Source: an uncultured Bacteroides sp. (GTDB lineage: Bacteria > Bacteroidota > Bacteroidia > Bacteroidales > Bacteroidaceae). From it: DNA of 64,000 nucleotides. The stretch covers positions 124,001-188,000 of the forward strand of contig CAJKXC010000001.1 of assembly GCA_905203765.1 (NCBI GenBank). Reading direction: 5' to 3'. Of this stretch, positions 25,053 through 33,504 are shown in pieces; the stretch's first letter is position 1, and each line of letters opens with the position of its first letter. The translations under genes and the position numbers were made by a program. Below the pieces are notes generated by a model. The model did no database searches. It was given only the letters and a program-made list of their open reading frames with translations, and had not been told where the DNA came from.

Positions 25053-25931
25053 TTACTTCTTCCCTGCACAATATACTCCGCTCAATATCAATACAGCCCC
25101 CATAAGTGCCATTATCGTCAGTTGCTCTCCCAGCAGGAAAGCAGAACCTATCATAGTGAAAAGCGGATTGAGATAAATATAATTGGAAGCCCTTACCGTG
25201 CCCAGTTGCTTCAACACCAAGTTCCACACTGCGAAGCAGATTAAGGAAGCCAATACACCCAAGAACAGAAGATTCAACAGAACGGCCGGTTCCAGCAGCC
25301 TTGCCATATCGAACTGCCAGGGACGGACAAGAAAGGCAGGAAGAATAGTCAGCACACCATAAAAGAATATTTTACGGGTTATGAAAATAATATTGTAACG
25401 ATCAGTCATCTTACGCATTATCAAGCCGTAGAATGCCCACGAAAGAGCGGCAAGCAATGTAAGGAAATCACCCAACGGAGAAAGTTTCAGTACGAAATGA
25501 CCGTTATAAACCACCAGCGCCACTCCGACCAATGCCAATAAAGAACCGCCTATCAGGCTGCGGGTAGCCTTTTCCTTTTTATAAATCAGCAGAGAAAGGA
25601 TTGTAGTAAGCAGCGGCGTAGTGCAGACAATGAATGCCACATTCGTTGCCAATGTAATTTCCAAAGCAGTATTCTCCGTCAGAAAGTAGAACGAACCACC
25701 CGTGATACCCCCCAGGAACAACCAAAACTCATCCTTCCAATTATCGGCAAACAACTTACGGGGAGAAATAAACCAAATGCCCACATAGGCAATCAGAAAA
25801 CGCAGCAGGAATATCTCCTGAGGAGAAAGACCGTGCTCGATTAATACTTTCGTAGAGATAAATGTCAGACCCCATATTGCCACTGTGCAGATAGCAATCA
25901 GGTGATAAGTGTAGTTTTTCTTTGGATTCAT
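25053..25931 (-). CDS. DMT-family (EamA) transporter
   Basis: 292 residues with ten predicted spans in two EamA repeats (first: TVAIWGLTFISTKVLIEHGLS, second: GDFLTLLAALSWAFYGLIM). Members export amino acids, nucleotides or other metabolites across the inner membrane; the substrate cannot be told from sequence. The conserved LNPLFTMIGSAFLLGEQLT block near the C-terminus is the usual one. It is monocistronic: its promoter lies at 25958 and the kinase gene that follows has its own. Confidence 0.92.
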   Translation of the reverse strand: MNPKKNYTYHLIAICTVAIWGLTFISTKVLIEHGLSPQEIFLLRFLIAYVGIWFISPRKLFADNWKDEFWLFLGGITGGSFYFLTENTALEITLATNVAFIVCTTPLLTTILSLLIYKKEKATRSLIGGSLLALVGVALVVYNGHFVLKLSPLGDFLTLLAALSWAFYGLIMRKMTDRYNIIFITRKIFFYGVLTILPAFLVRPWQFDMARLLEPAVLLNLLFLGVLASLICFAVWNLVLKQLGTVRASNYIYLNPLFTMIGSAFLLGEQLTIMALMGAVLILSGVYCAGKK

Positions 25932-25957
25932 ACGTTTGTCCGCCTGTAAGTTGCGTG

Positions 25958-25965
25958 CAAAGATA
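25958..25965 (-). promoter_or_regulatory. -7 box of the DMT transporter
   Basis: Minus strand TATCTTTG, 27 bases before ATG. It lies directly downstream of the terminator of the candidate small RNA at 25978. Confidence 0.65.
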
Positions 25966-25977
25966 CATCATTTTAAA

Positions 25978-26102
25978 TAAAAAGGGATGGAATCTTCTCA
26001 GACTTCATCCCTTGGAATATCCTAAAAATCTTTTCTTGTAAAATCCTATTGAACTAATTTAGCTATTACTTGTATTACAAACAAAAAATTAGTTTTAAAA
26101 GC
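25978..26102 (-). ncRNA. Candidate small RNA (about 125 nt), minus strand
   Basis: On the minus strand a -7 box (TATATTTG, 26109-26116) is followed by about 125 bases and a good intrinsic terminator: AAGGGATG pairs with CATCCCTT (outer arms 26006-26013 and 25982-25989) with a T tract after it. The body can form a stem AACTAATT / AATTAGTT (26086-26093 with 26054-26061). No useful reading frame is present. A terminator between two divergent genes makes sense only if something is transcribed into it from the gap. I do not recognise the RNA. Confidence 0.55.
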
Positions 26103-26108
26103 ACATCA

Positions 26109-26116
26109 CAAATATA
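26109..26116 (-). promoter_or_regulatory. -7 box of the candidate minus-strand small RNA
   Basis: Minus strand TATATTTG, with a near -33 element (CTTG, 26137-26140) 20 bases upstream. Confidence 0.5.
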
Positions 26117-26192
26117 GGTAATAAAAAATGAATTATCAAGCGTTGGGCAGTGTTTTTTATACTACTTATATACAAATCTGAAAATAAACCCG

Positions 26193-26229
26193 TAACTTTG
26201 CACCGCTATTAACCAGTTATTAACTGGTT
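26193..26229 (+). promoter_or_regulatory. leuS promoter and leader palindrome
   Basis: TAACTTTG (26193-26200) is a full -7 box, 80 bases before the leuS ATG. Just after the expected transcript start lies a 19-bp palindrome, AACCAGTTA-T-TAACTGGTT (26211-26229). It may be an operator or leader hairpin. No T-box features (no anticodon-like specifier plus conserved T-box) were found. Confidence 0.6.
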
Positions 26230-26279
26230 TAAACCATAGAACTAACAGTGTTTTCAACAATATACTAACAAATACCATT

Positions 26280-29117
26280 ATGGAATACAATTTCAGGGAG
26301 ATTGAAAAGAAATGGCAGAAACGGTGGGTGGAGAATAAAACCTACCAAGTGACGGAAGACGAAAAGAAGCAGAAATTCTATGTGCTGAATATGTTCCCCT
26401 ACCCATCCGGTGCGGGCTTGCACGTAGGCCATCCACTGGGATATATTGCTTCTGATATTTACGCCCGCTACAAACGACTGCAAGGTTTCAATGTTCTGAA
26501 TCCCATGGGATATGATGCATACGGACTCCCCGCCGAGCAGTATGCCATACAAACGGGACAGCACCCTGCAATTACCACCGTCAACAATATCAACCGCTAT
26601 CGCGAGCAGCTGGACAAGATCGGTTTCTCTTTCGACTGGGACCGCGAAATCCGCACTTGCGAACCCGAATATTACCACTGGACTCAATGGGCTTTCCAAA
26701 AGATGTTCAATAGCTACTACTGCAACGACGAAAAGCAGGCACGTCCCATCCAGGAGCTGATTGACGCATTTGCCATATACGGCAACAAAGGTCTGAATGC
26801 CGCTTGCAGCGAAGAAATCAGCTTCACCGCCCAGGAATGGAATGCTAAGAGCGAAAAAGAACAGCAGGAAATACTGATGAACTACCGCATCGCCTACCTG
26901 GGCGAAACGATGGTGAACTGGTGTCCCCAACTGGGCACAGTGCTTGCCAACGACGAGGTAGTGGACGGCGTATCAGAACGCGGCGGCTTCCCCGTTGTCC
27001 AGAAGAAGATGCGCCAATGGTGTCTCCGTGTGTCCGCCTATGCACAACGCCTGTTGGACGGACTCGATACCATCGACTGGACCGAATCGTTGAAAGAAAC
27101 CCAAAAGAACTGGATAGGCCGCAGCGAAGGTGCCGAAATACAATTCAAAGTCAAGGACAGCGACCTCGAATTTACCATCTTCACCACCCGTGCAGATACG
27201 ATGTTCGGCGTTACCTTCATGGTATTGGCTCCCGAAAGCGAGTTGGTGCCGCAACTCACCACCCCGGAACAGAAAGCAGAAGTAGACGCTTACCTGGAAC
27301 GCACCAAGAAGCGCACCGAACGTGAACGCATTGCCGACCGCAGCGTTACCGGTGTACCATCTGGAAGTTATGCCGTGAATCCTTTCACCGGCGAAGCAGT
27401 GCCCATCTGGATCAGCGACTATGTACTTGCCGGATACGGAACAGGCGCCATCATGGCTGTACCCGCACACGATAGCCGCGACTATGCTTTCGCCAAACAC
27501 TTCGGACTGGAAATCCGTCCGTTGGTAGAAGGCTGTGACGTAAGCGAAGAAAGCTTCGATGCTAAGGAAGGTATCGTATGCAACTCTCCGCGCGAAGGTG
27601 TTGCTCCTTATTGCGACCTTTCATTGAACGGACTGACCATCAAGGAAGCCATTGCAGCTACCAAGAAATACGTAAAAGAACATAACCTGGGACGTGTGAA
27701 AGTAAACTTCCGCCTGCGCGATGCCATCTTCTCACGCCAGCGTTACTGGGGTGAACCGTTCCCGGTTTACTACAAGGACGGAATGCCTTATATGATTGAC
27801 GAAAGCTGTCTGCCCCTCGAACTTCCCGAAGTAGCCAAATTCCTGCCTACCGAAACAGGTGAGCCCCCGTTGGGACACGCTACCAAGTGGGCTTGGGACA
27901 CTGTAAACAAATGCGTAGTGGAAAACGAGAAGATAAACAATACTACCATCTTCCCGTTGGAACTCAACACCATGCCCGGCTTTGCAGGTTCAAGCGCTTA
28001 CTATTTGCGCTATATGGATCCGCACAACCACACTGCCCTTGTCGATAAGAAGGTAGATGAATACTGGCGTAACGTAGACCTCTATGTAGGTGGTACCGAG
28101 CATGCTACCGGTCACTTGATATATTCCCGTTTCTGGAACAAGTTCCTGCACGACCTCGGTGTTTCGGCAGTAGAAGAACCGTTCCAAAAACTGGTGAACC
28201 AGGGTATGATTCAAGGTCGAAGCAACTTTGTTTATCGTATCAAAGATACCAATAAGTTCGTATCTCTGAACCTGAAAGACCAGTACGACACTACCCCACT
28301 CCATGTGGATGTAAACATCGTATCCAATGACATCCTGGATCTTGAAGCCTTCAAGGCATGGCGTCCCGAATACGAAACGGCAGAGTTCATCCTCGAAGAC
28401 GGCAAGTACATCTGCGGATGGGCTGTGGAAAAGATGAGTAAATCCATGTTCAACGTGGTCAATCCCGATATGATTGTAGAGAAATACGGCGCAGACACAC
28501 TTCGTATGTACGAAATGTTCCTCGGTCCGGTTGAGCAATCCAAACCGTGGGATACGAACGGTATAGACGGTGTACACCGCTTCATCAAGAAGTTCTGGAG
28601 CCTGTTCTACGACCGCAATGACAACTACATGGTAACGGACGAACCTGTTACCAAAGAAGAACTGAAATCACTGCACAAACTTATCAAGAAGGTAACGGGA
28701 GACATCGAACAGTTCTCTTACAACACCAGCATCAGTGCTTTCATGATTTGTGTAAACGAGTTGTTTACATTGAAATGCAGCAAAAAGGAAATACTGAACC
28801 AGTTTGTTATCGTACTGGCTCCTTTCGCTCCCCACGTATGCGAGGAACTGTGGGCAACGTTAGGCAATACAGGTTCCGTATGCGATGCCCAATGGGCGCA
28901 ACACAACGAAGAATACCTGGTAGAAGATACGGTTAACTATACCATTTCCTTCAACGGAAAGGCACGTTTCAACATGGAGTTCCCTGCAGATGCAGCAGCA
29001 GATGCCATTCAGGCCGCTGTATTGGCAGACGAACGTTCTGAAAAGTGGATAGAAGGCAAAGCCATCGCTAAGGTAATCGTAGTGCCGAAGAAGATCGTAA
29101 ACATCGTTGTTAAATAA
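26280..29117 (+). CDS. leuS: Leucyl-tRNA synthetase
   Basis: 945 residues. Class I signatures: the HIGH-type site HVGHPLGY near residue 49 and KMSKS near 718 ([15 protein letters not shown]). The editing domain is present ([29 protein letters not shown]). Bacteroidetes LeuRS are longer than E. coli's because of an insertion in the first third ([26 protein letters not shown] region), which is seen here. It charges tRNA-Leu. Likely first gene of an operon with the YitT-like gene and rdgB, though a hairpin element lies between leuS and the next gene. Confidence 0.99.
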   Translation: MEYNFREIEKKWQKRWVENKTYQVTEDEKKQKFYVLNMFPYPSGAGLHVGHPLGYIASDIYARYKRLQGFNVLNPMGYDAYGLPAEQYAIQTGQHPAITTVNNINRYREQLDKIGFSFDWDREIRTCEPEYYHWTQWAFQKMFNSYYCNDEKQARPIQELIDAFAIYGNKGLNAACSEEISFTAQEWNAKSEKEQQEILMNYRIAYLGETMVNWCPQLGTVLANDEVVDGVSERGGFPVVQKKMRQWCLRVSAYAQRLLDGLDTIDWTESLKETQKNWIGRSEGAEIQFKVKDSDLEFTIFTTRADTMFGVTFMVLAPESELVPQLTTPEQKAEVDAYLERTKKRTERERIADRSVTGVPSGSYAVNPFTGEAVPIWISDYVLAGYGTGAIMAVPAHDSRDYAFAKHFGLEIRPLVEGCDVSEESFDAKEGIVCNSPREGVAPYCDLSLNGLTIKEAIAATKKYVKEHNLGRVKVNFRLRDAIFSRQRYWGEPFPVYYKDGMPYMIDESCLPLELPEVAKFLPTETGEPPLGHATKWAWDTVNKCVVENEKINNTTIFPLELNTMPGFAGSSAYYLRYMDPHNHTALVDKKVDEYWRNVDLYVGGTEHATGHLIYSRFWNKFLHDLGVSAVEEPFQKLVNQGMIQGRSNFVYRIKDTNKFVSLNLKDQYDTTPLHVDVNIVSNDILDLEAFKAWRPEYETAEFILEDGKYICGWAVEKMSKSMFNVVNPDMIVEKYGADTLRMYEMFLGPVEQSKPWDTNGIDGVHRFIKKFWSLFYDRNDNYMVTDEPVTKEELKSLHKLIKKVTGDIEQFSYNTSISAFMICVNELFTLKCSKKEILNQFVIVLAPFAPHVCEELWATLGNTGSVCDAQWAQHNEEYLVEDTVNYTISFNGKARFNMEFPADAAADAIQAAVLADERSEKWIEGKAIAKVIVVPKKIVNIVVK

Positions 29118-29126
29118 AGGAGTGAC

Positions 29127-29192
29127 GAGTTACGAGCTACAAGAGACAAGTCTGTCTCCTAACTCGCCACTCGTAACTTGTAGCTTGTAACT
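29127..29192. repeat. Intergenic nested hairpin element
   Basis: AGTTACGAGCTACAAG (29128-29143) pairs with CTTGTAGCTTGTAACT (29177-29192) at 15 of 16 positions. Inside is GAGACA-AGTC-TGTCTC (29143-29158). The right arm carries tandem CTTGTAACT units. It fills the whole gap between leuS and the YitT-like gene. I recall similar TAACTTGTAACT repeats elsewhere in Bacteroides. Confidence 0.75.
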
Positions 29193-29206
29193 TGTAACTA
29201 ATAGAT

Positions 29207-30109
29207 ATGCGAATTACAAAACCAGCAAAAGCGGAAGTGATGAGAGAGTTGAGAGACTACGTCTTCATCACTTTCGGACTCATCAGCTATGCCATGGGAT
29301 GGGCAGCGTTCCTTATCCCCTATCAGATTACGACCGGCGGTACTACCGGTATCGGTGCTATCATTTACTACGCCACCGGATTTCCTATCCAATGGTCGTA
29401 TTTCATCATCAATGCCGTCCTGATGACGTTTGCCATCAAAATACTGGGACCGAAGTTCAGTATCAAGACTACATTTGCCATCTTCGGACTGACCTTCTTC
29501 CTGTGGTTCTTCCAGGTACTGGTGAATGGAGCGGATGGAGTTCCCCCGCAAATACTGGGACCCGGACAGGACTTCATGGCTTGCCTGATAGGTGCTACAA
29601 TGTGCGGTATCGGACTGGGAGTAGTATTCAACTGTAACGGAAGTACCGGCGGTACGGACATTATCGCCGCCATTATCAACAAATACCACGACGTCACTTT
29701 GGGACGCATGATAATGGCTTGTGATGTTGTTATCATCAGTTCCTGCTACTTCATCTTCAACGACTGGAGACGGGTCATATTTGGTTTTGTAACGCTGTTT
29801 GTCATCGGATTTGTACTGGATTACATCGTAAACAGTGCCCGCCAGTCCGTGCAATTCTTCATTTTCTCCAAAGAGTACGAGAAGATTGCCGACCGCATCA
29901 CCAAAGAAACCCATCGCGGTGTAACGGTACTCGACGGTATAGGCTGGTACAGCAAACGAAACGTAAAAGTACTGGTAGTGCTTGCCTATAAGCGCCAGTC
30001 CGTCGAAATCTTCCGAATGGTGAAAGACATCGATCCGAATGCTTTCATCTCCCAAAGCTCCGTAATCGGTGTCTATGGAGAAGGATTCGACCGCATCAAA
30101 GTGAAATAA
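29207..30109 (+). CDS. YitT family membrane protein (DUF161/DUF2179)
   Basis: 300 residues. An N-terminal DUF161 membrane part with five or six spans (ITFGLISYAMGWAAFLIPYQ, then TGGTTGIGAIIYYATGFPI, the STGGTDIIAAIINKY block) is followed by a soluble DUF2179 domain (THRGVTVLDGIGWYSKRNVKVLVVLAYK). The family is widespread in bacteria but has no settled function. Downstream of leuS and 45 bases before rdgB; the order leuS-yitT-rdgB is one I have seen in other Bacteroides. Confidence 0.9.
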   Translation: MRITKPAKAEVMRELRDYVFITFGLISYAMGWAAFLIPYQITTGGTTGIGAIIYYATGFPIQWSYFIINAVLMTFAIKILGPKFSIKTTFAIFGLTFFLWFFQVLVNGADGVPPQILGPGQDFMACLIGATMCGIGLGVVFNCNGSTGGTDIIAAIINKYHDVTLGRMIMACDVVIISSCYFIFNDWRRVIFGFVTLFVIGFVLDYIVNSARQSVQFFIFSKEYEKIADRITKETHRGVTVLDGIGWYSKRNVKVLVVLAYKRQSVEIFRMVKDIDPNAFISQSSVIGVYGEGFDRIKVK

Positions 30110-30154
30110 GAGTAACTTGCGTTACCAAACCACGAATATATAGGAGATTATAGT

Positions 30155-30733
30155 ATGAGAAAGAAATTTGTATTTGCCACCAACAATGCCCATAAGTTGG
30201 AAGAGGTCAGTGCTATCTTAGGAGAAAAGGTAGAACTTCTCAGCATGAAGGACATCAATTGCCAGGTCGATATTCCTGAAACTGCCGATACCCTCGAAGG
30301 AAACGCTTTGCTGAAAGCAAGATACATCTTCGATAACTATCAACTGGATTGTTTTGCCGATGATACCGGACTGGAAGTGGAAGCATTGAACGGAGCTCCC
30401 GGAGTATATTCGGCACGTTATGCCGGCGATGCACACAATTCGGAAGCCAATATGAAGAAACTACTGCAGGATATGGAAGGCATAGAGAACCGGAAAGCCC
30501 AATTCCGTACTGTTTTTGCCCTTATCGTCAACGGAAAGGAACACCTGTTCGAAGGAATTGTAAAAGGCGAAATAACAAAGACCAGACGCGGTAACTCAGG
30601 TTTCGGATACGATCCTATATTTATTCCCGAAGGATATACGCATACGTATGCCGAAATGGGAAATGAACTGAAGAATAAGATCAGTCATCGGGCAGTAGGG
30701 GTGAACAAGCTCTGCAACTTCCTGATGAAATGA
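30155..30733 (+). CDS. rdgB: XTP/dITP diphosphatase (HAM1/RdgB)
   Basis: 192 residues. Signatures: the N-terminal substrate loop [10 protein letters not shown], the metal-binding [23 protein letters not shown] and [11 protein letters not shown]. It hydrolyses non-canonical purine triphosphates such as dITP and XTP and so keeps them out of DNA and RNA. Close behind the YitT-like gene and co-directional with leuS. It ends at a long inverted repeat that can act as terminator. Confidence 0.97.
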   Translation: MRKKFVFATNNAHKLEEVSAILGEKVELLSMKDINCQVDIPETADTLEGNALLKARYIFDNYQLDCFADDTGLEVEALNGAPGVYSARYAGDAHNSEANMKKLLQDMEGIENRKAQFRTVFALIVNGKEHLFEGIVKGEITKTRRGNSGFGYDPIFIPEGYTHTYAEMGNELKNKISHRAVGVNKLCNFLMK

Positions 30734-30739
30734 TATTAT

Positions 30740-30797
30740 AAAAGGTGATAGGGTGATAATTAGCCGCATATTAAGCTAATTACCACCCTATCACTTT
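30740..30797. repeat. Long inverted repeat between rdgB and the YdeI-like gene
   Basis: AAAGGTGATAGGGTGATAAT followed by TAGC (30741-30764) pairs with 30775-30797 with one bulge and one wobble, loop of ten bases. The right side continues as three near-identical 8-mers (TATCACTT, TATCACTT, CATCACTT) up to 30812. It probably terminates both convergent genes, but it is far longer than a normal terminator. Confidence 0.8.
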
Positions 30798-30812
30798 ATC
30801 ACTTCATCACTT

Positions 30813-31370
30813 TTAATAGTATTTCTCAATTCCGCCAAATCCCCTTATCACTTTATTTTCTTTTGTTTTACTGATAAAGTTATTTAGTCTCTTCTCAAAT
30901 TCTTCCGGTCGTTTCCTTGCTGCTTCAATGTATGCTATTCGGATACGTTTGTATGTGTCGGAGAAATGCTGATAATTTTCCCAAACTATTTTATCTTCTT
31001 TCAATCTATCCATTATATCATTGGGAAAGATAAAAGGATCAGATAAAACATTCCGTATTTTATCTTCAAATTTAGGATGTATCATCTTATTTTCCAATAA
31101 CCATTTAAGCCTTTCCTTATTAGCCTGCGAATACGTGCTTTTAGGGTTCCTGGGTGTGAAATGCTGAATTTTATGTTCTTTGTCAAGTGCCTTTATTGTG
31201 CTGTCAATCCATTCGAAACAAAGAGCTTCTTCAACAGCATCATTGTATGCAATACTCTTTTTACCCGAAGATTTATTAGGAAATACAAACCAAATGTCAT
31301 TGGCAGTTTCAAAGTTGTCAGCCAACCACTTCCGCCAATCACTTCTATTTTCAAAATATCTTATTTCCAT
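30813..31370 (-). CDS. YdeI/OmpD-associated family protein
   Basis: 185 residues. YdeI-type features: FENRSDWRKWLADNFETANDIWFVF at the start, then AVEEALCFEWIDSTIKALD and the FTPRNPKSTYSQANKERLKWL core. Cytoplasmic, no signal. The family is annotated as bacteriocin-protection or OmpD-associated, but its biochemical role is unclear. It ends 12 bases before... the nadA start side: nadA lies upstream on the same strand and stops at 31382, so the two may be co-transcribed with a gap of 11 bases. Confidence 0.85.
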   Translation of the reverse strand: MEIRYFENRSDWRKWLADNFETANDIWFVFPNKSSGKKSIAYNDAVEEALCFEWIDSTIKALDKEHKIQHFTPRNPKSTYSQANKERLKWLLENKMIHPKFEDKIRNVLSDPFIFPNDIMDRLKEDKIVWENYQHFSDTYKRIRIAYIEAARKRPEEFEKRLNNFISKTKENKVIRGFGGIEKYY

Positions 31371-31381
31371 TCAAACCTATT

Positions 31382-32320
31382 TTACAATCCCAGTTTTGCC
31401 GATATCTCCAACATCCTCTTAATCGGTTTCACTGCTTTTTCTGCAATCTCAGCATCCACCTTTATTTCGGGAGATTCGTTCTTCAGACAATTATAGAGCT
31501 TCTCCATCGTATTCAACCGCATGAAGCTACACTCATTGCAGGCACAAGTACTATCGTTGGGCGGAGCAGGAATAAACGTTGTCTGCGGGCACTTCTTCTG
31601 CATTTCATGTAAGATACCCGATTCGGTAGCTACAATATAAGTCTTTTCGGGATGATTCACCGCATACTTCAACAATGCAGCTGTGGAACCTATCACATCC
31701 GCCAATTTCAGTATTGTACTCTTGCATTCGGGATGGGCCAGCACCACTGCATCGGGATATTTCGTTTTCATTTCAACAATCTTTTCAACCGAGAATTGTT
31801 CGTGTACATGGCATGCGCCATCCCATAGTAACATATTCCTTCCGGTGATGGAGTTGATATAATTCCCCAGGTTCCGGTCCGGCCCGAAAATTATTTTCTC
31901 ATCTTTGGGAAAGCTTTCTACAATCTGACGGGCATTGGTAGAAGTCACCACCACATCGGTTACCGCCTTCACGGCAGCCGTTGTATTGACATAGGATATC
32001 ACCGTATATCCGGGATGCTCTTTGACAAACTGACCGAACTTATCCGCCGGACAACTATCCGCCAACGAACAGCCTGCTTCCATATCAGGCACCAACACCT
32101 TCTTGTCGGGACAAAGCACCTTTGCCGTTTCGCCCATAAAGTGAACACCGCACATCACAATGATGTCCGCTTCCGTCCGTGCCGCCCATTGGGCCAGGGC
32201 AAGACTGTCGCCTACGTAGTCGGCTATATCTTGTATTTCACCCTTCTGGTAGTAGTGTGCCAGGATCACTGCGTTTTTCTCTTTCTTCAGTTGGTTGATA
32301 GCTTCTATAAGATTATCCAT
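31382..32320 (-). CDS. nadA: Quinolinate synthase A
   Basis: 312 residues, full length. It condenses iminoaspartate with dihydroxyacetone phosphate to quinolinate, the second step of de novo NAD synthesis, using an oxygen-sensitive 4Fe-4S cluster. Cluster cysteines are visible in VMCGVHFMGETAK, in HPECKSTI and in CACNECSFM near the C-terminus. The first enzyme, NadB, is about 14 kb away at 45838. nadC is not in the window. A possible promoter lies 227 bases upstream (32547), which would give a long leader. Confidence 0.98.
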   Translation of the reverse strand: MDNLIEAINQLKKEKNAVILAHYYQKGEIQDIADYVGDSLALAQWAARTEADIIVMCGVHFMGETAKVLCPDKKVLVPDMEAGCSLADSCPADKFGQFVKEHPGYTVISYVNTTAAVKAVTDVVVTSTNARQIVESFPKDEKIIFGPDRNLGNYINSITGRNMLLWDGACHVHEQFSVEKIVEMKTKYPDAVVLAHPECKSTILKLADVIGSTAALLKYAVNHPEKTYIVATESGILHEMQKKCPQTTFIPAPPNDSTCACNECSFMRLNTMEKLYNCLKNESPEIKVDAEIAEKAVKPIKRMLEISAKLGL

Positions 32321-32761
32321 AATTATATTTTTTATTTCTCTTTATTCTTTAAAAATCCTTTGATAGTGATGATAGCCTGTTAATAGTGTGAACAAATAAA
32401 TACGATTTTTATTGCTTATGAAGTTATTAGTACACGGCAGAACGTTGTTCATCTGTTATTAACCGAAGCAATCAGCATCTATCTACTGATTATAAGCACT
32501 CTATTGTCCTGTTATCTCACTTCATTAACATCTTGTTGATGAACCGCAAAGTTAATAACTTTAGAGTTATAAACCGATGGAATAATACTGAAAAATGTGT
32601 TTAAATAGCCTTTGAAAATTTCTCTTAACTTTTTTGTAATGTTCGTTACTGCGTTGTAATATGCATTACTTTGAATAATGCAAGTATAATCTTTAAAAAT
32701 GTTTCCCTGCTCTATTGACACCTTTTCAACGGTTATTAACCGGGATATAAACGGAAAGGAG
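32321..32761. other. Gene-free region between nadA and the TrmH-type gene
   Basis: No convincing gene is present here; a 90-codon frame at 32512-32784 on the minus strand has no family features. What is visible: a minus-strand -7 box TAACTTTG (32547-32554) embedded in the palindrome AAAGTTA-A-TAACTTT (32548-32562), pointing at nadA; and two 14-bp palindromes 20 bases apart, GTAATGTTCGTTAC (32636-32649) and GTAATATGCATTAC (32656-32669). Confidence 0.6.
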
Positions 32762-32769
32762 TATCTTTG
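32762..32769 (+). promoter_or_regulatory. -7 box of the TrmH-type methyltransferase gene
   Basis: TATCTTTG, 88 bases before ATG 32857. The leader that follows contains the two-unit palindrome array at 32776. Confidence 0.65.
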
Positions 32770-32775
32770 TGCAAG

Positions 32776-32817
32776 AAAAAACACTTGTGTCTGTCAGGAC
32801 AAACTCCAGTGTTTATC
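32776..32817. repeat. Two-unit palindrome array, 22-bp period (GACAAAC family)
   Basis: Two 20-bp imperfect palindromes start at 32776 and 32798, exactly 22 apart. Unit two, GACAAACTC-CA-GTGTTTATC, and the right arm GTGTCTGTC of unit one are the same motif family as the five-unit array at 53762. It lies in the leader of the TrmH-type gene and would be transcribed. Confidence 0.75.
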
Positions 32818-32856
32818 AAGGCATTATAAATCAATGTATTAAAGTAACGAATTGTT

Positions 32857-33387
32857 ATGCGTAAACTGAAGATAACAGAGTTGAACCGTATCAGTGCGGA
32901 AGAGTTTAAAGAGGCTGAGAAGTTGCCTCTGATAGTTGTATTGGACAATATTCGCAGTCTTCATAATATAGGTTCCGTATTTCGCACTTCGGATGCTTTT
33001 CGCATCGAGTGTATCTATCTATGTGGCATTACGGCTACTCCGCCGCATCCTGAAATGCATAAAACGGCTTTAGGAGCAGAATTCACCGTTGATTGGAAGT
33101 ATGTTGATAATGCAGTACAAGCTGTTGATAACCTTAAATCGGAAGGCTATACCGTTTACTCGGTAGAGCAGGCAGAAGGGAGTATCATGCTGGATGAATT
33201 GACTTTAGACAAGTCCGGGAAATATGCTGTGGTGATGGGAAACGAGGTGAAGGGTGTTCAACAAGAAGTAATCGATCATTCGGATGGCTGCATTGAAATT
33301 CCTCAGTACGGCACAAAGCATTCTTTGAATGTATCGGTAACGGCAGGCATTGTCATTTGGGATTTATTCAAGAAATTAAGAGATTAA
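32857..33387 (+). CDS. TrmH/SpoU-family RNA methyltransferase
   Basis: 176 residues, a minimal SPOUT enzyme without the extra N-terminal domain. All three SpoU motifs are present: LDNIRSLHNIGSVFRTSDAF (motif 1), VVMGNEVKGV (motif 2) and IPQYGTKHSLNVSVTAGIV (motif 3, knot). It transfers a methyl group from S-adenosylmethionine to ribose 2'-OH in tRNA or rRNA; which position is not clear. It stands alone behind its own promoter. Confidence 0.93.
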   Translation: MRKLKITELNRISAEEFKEAEKLPLIVVLDNIRSLHNIGSVFRTSDAFRIECIYLCGITATPPHPEMHKTALGAEFTVDWKYVDNAVQAVDNLKSEGYTVYSVEQAEGSIMLDELTLDKSGKYAVVMGNEVKGVQQEVIDHSDGCIEIPQYGTKHSLNVSVTAGIVIWDLFKKLRD

Positions 33388-33423
33388 CAACCCGGTTAAT
33401 AAACTGTTTATATCCTGTTTAGT

Positions 33424-33503
33424 GCATCTATAGATGCAGCGCGGGGGATCTATAGACGCAGCACGCTGGATCTATAGATGCAGTAAACCGAATATATAGA
33501 TAC
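33424..33503. repeat. Four-unit palindrome array, 22-bp period (GCATCTATAGATGC)
   Basis: Units of 14 bp start at 33424, 33446, 33468 and 33490, exactly 22 bp apart, with 8-bp spacers. Unit 1 is the perfect palindrome GCATCTATAGATGC; units 2 and 3 are GGATCTATAGACGC and GGATCTATAGATGC; unit 4 is degenerate (GAATATATAGATAC). The array ends one base before the ATG of the DUF5131 gene. Confidence 0.95.
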
Positions 33504-33504
33504 T

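Noticed and set aside
26193..26279. T-box or other riboswitch before leuS
   Set aside because: Only a 19-bp palindrome is present; no T-box sequence or specifier stem, and T-boxes are not usual in Bacteroidetes.
32512..32784. 90-codon minus-strand frame in the nadA upstream region
   Set aside because: No family features, and it crosses promoter elements and a palindrome array; probably chance.
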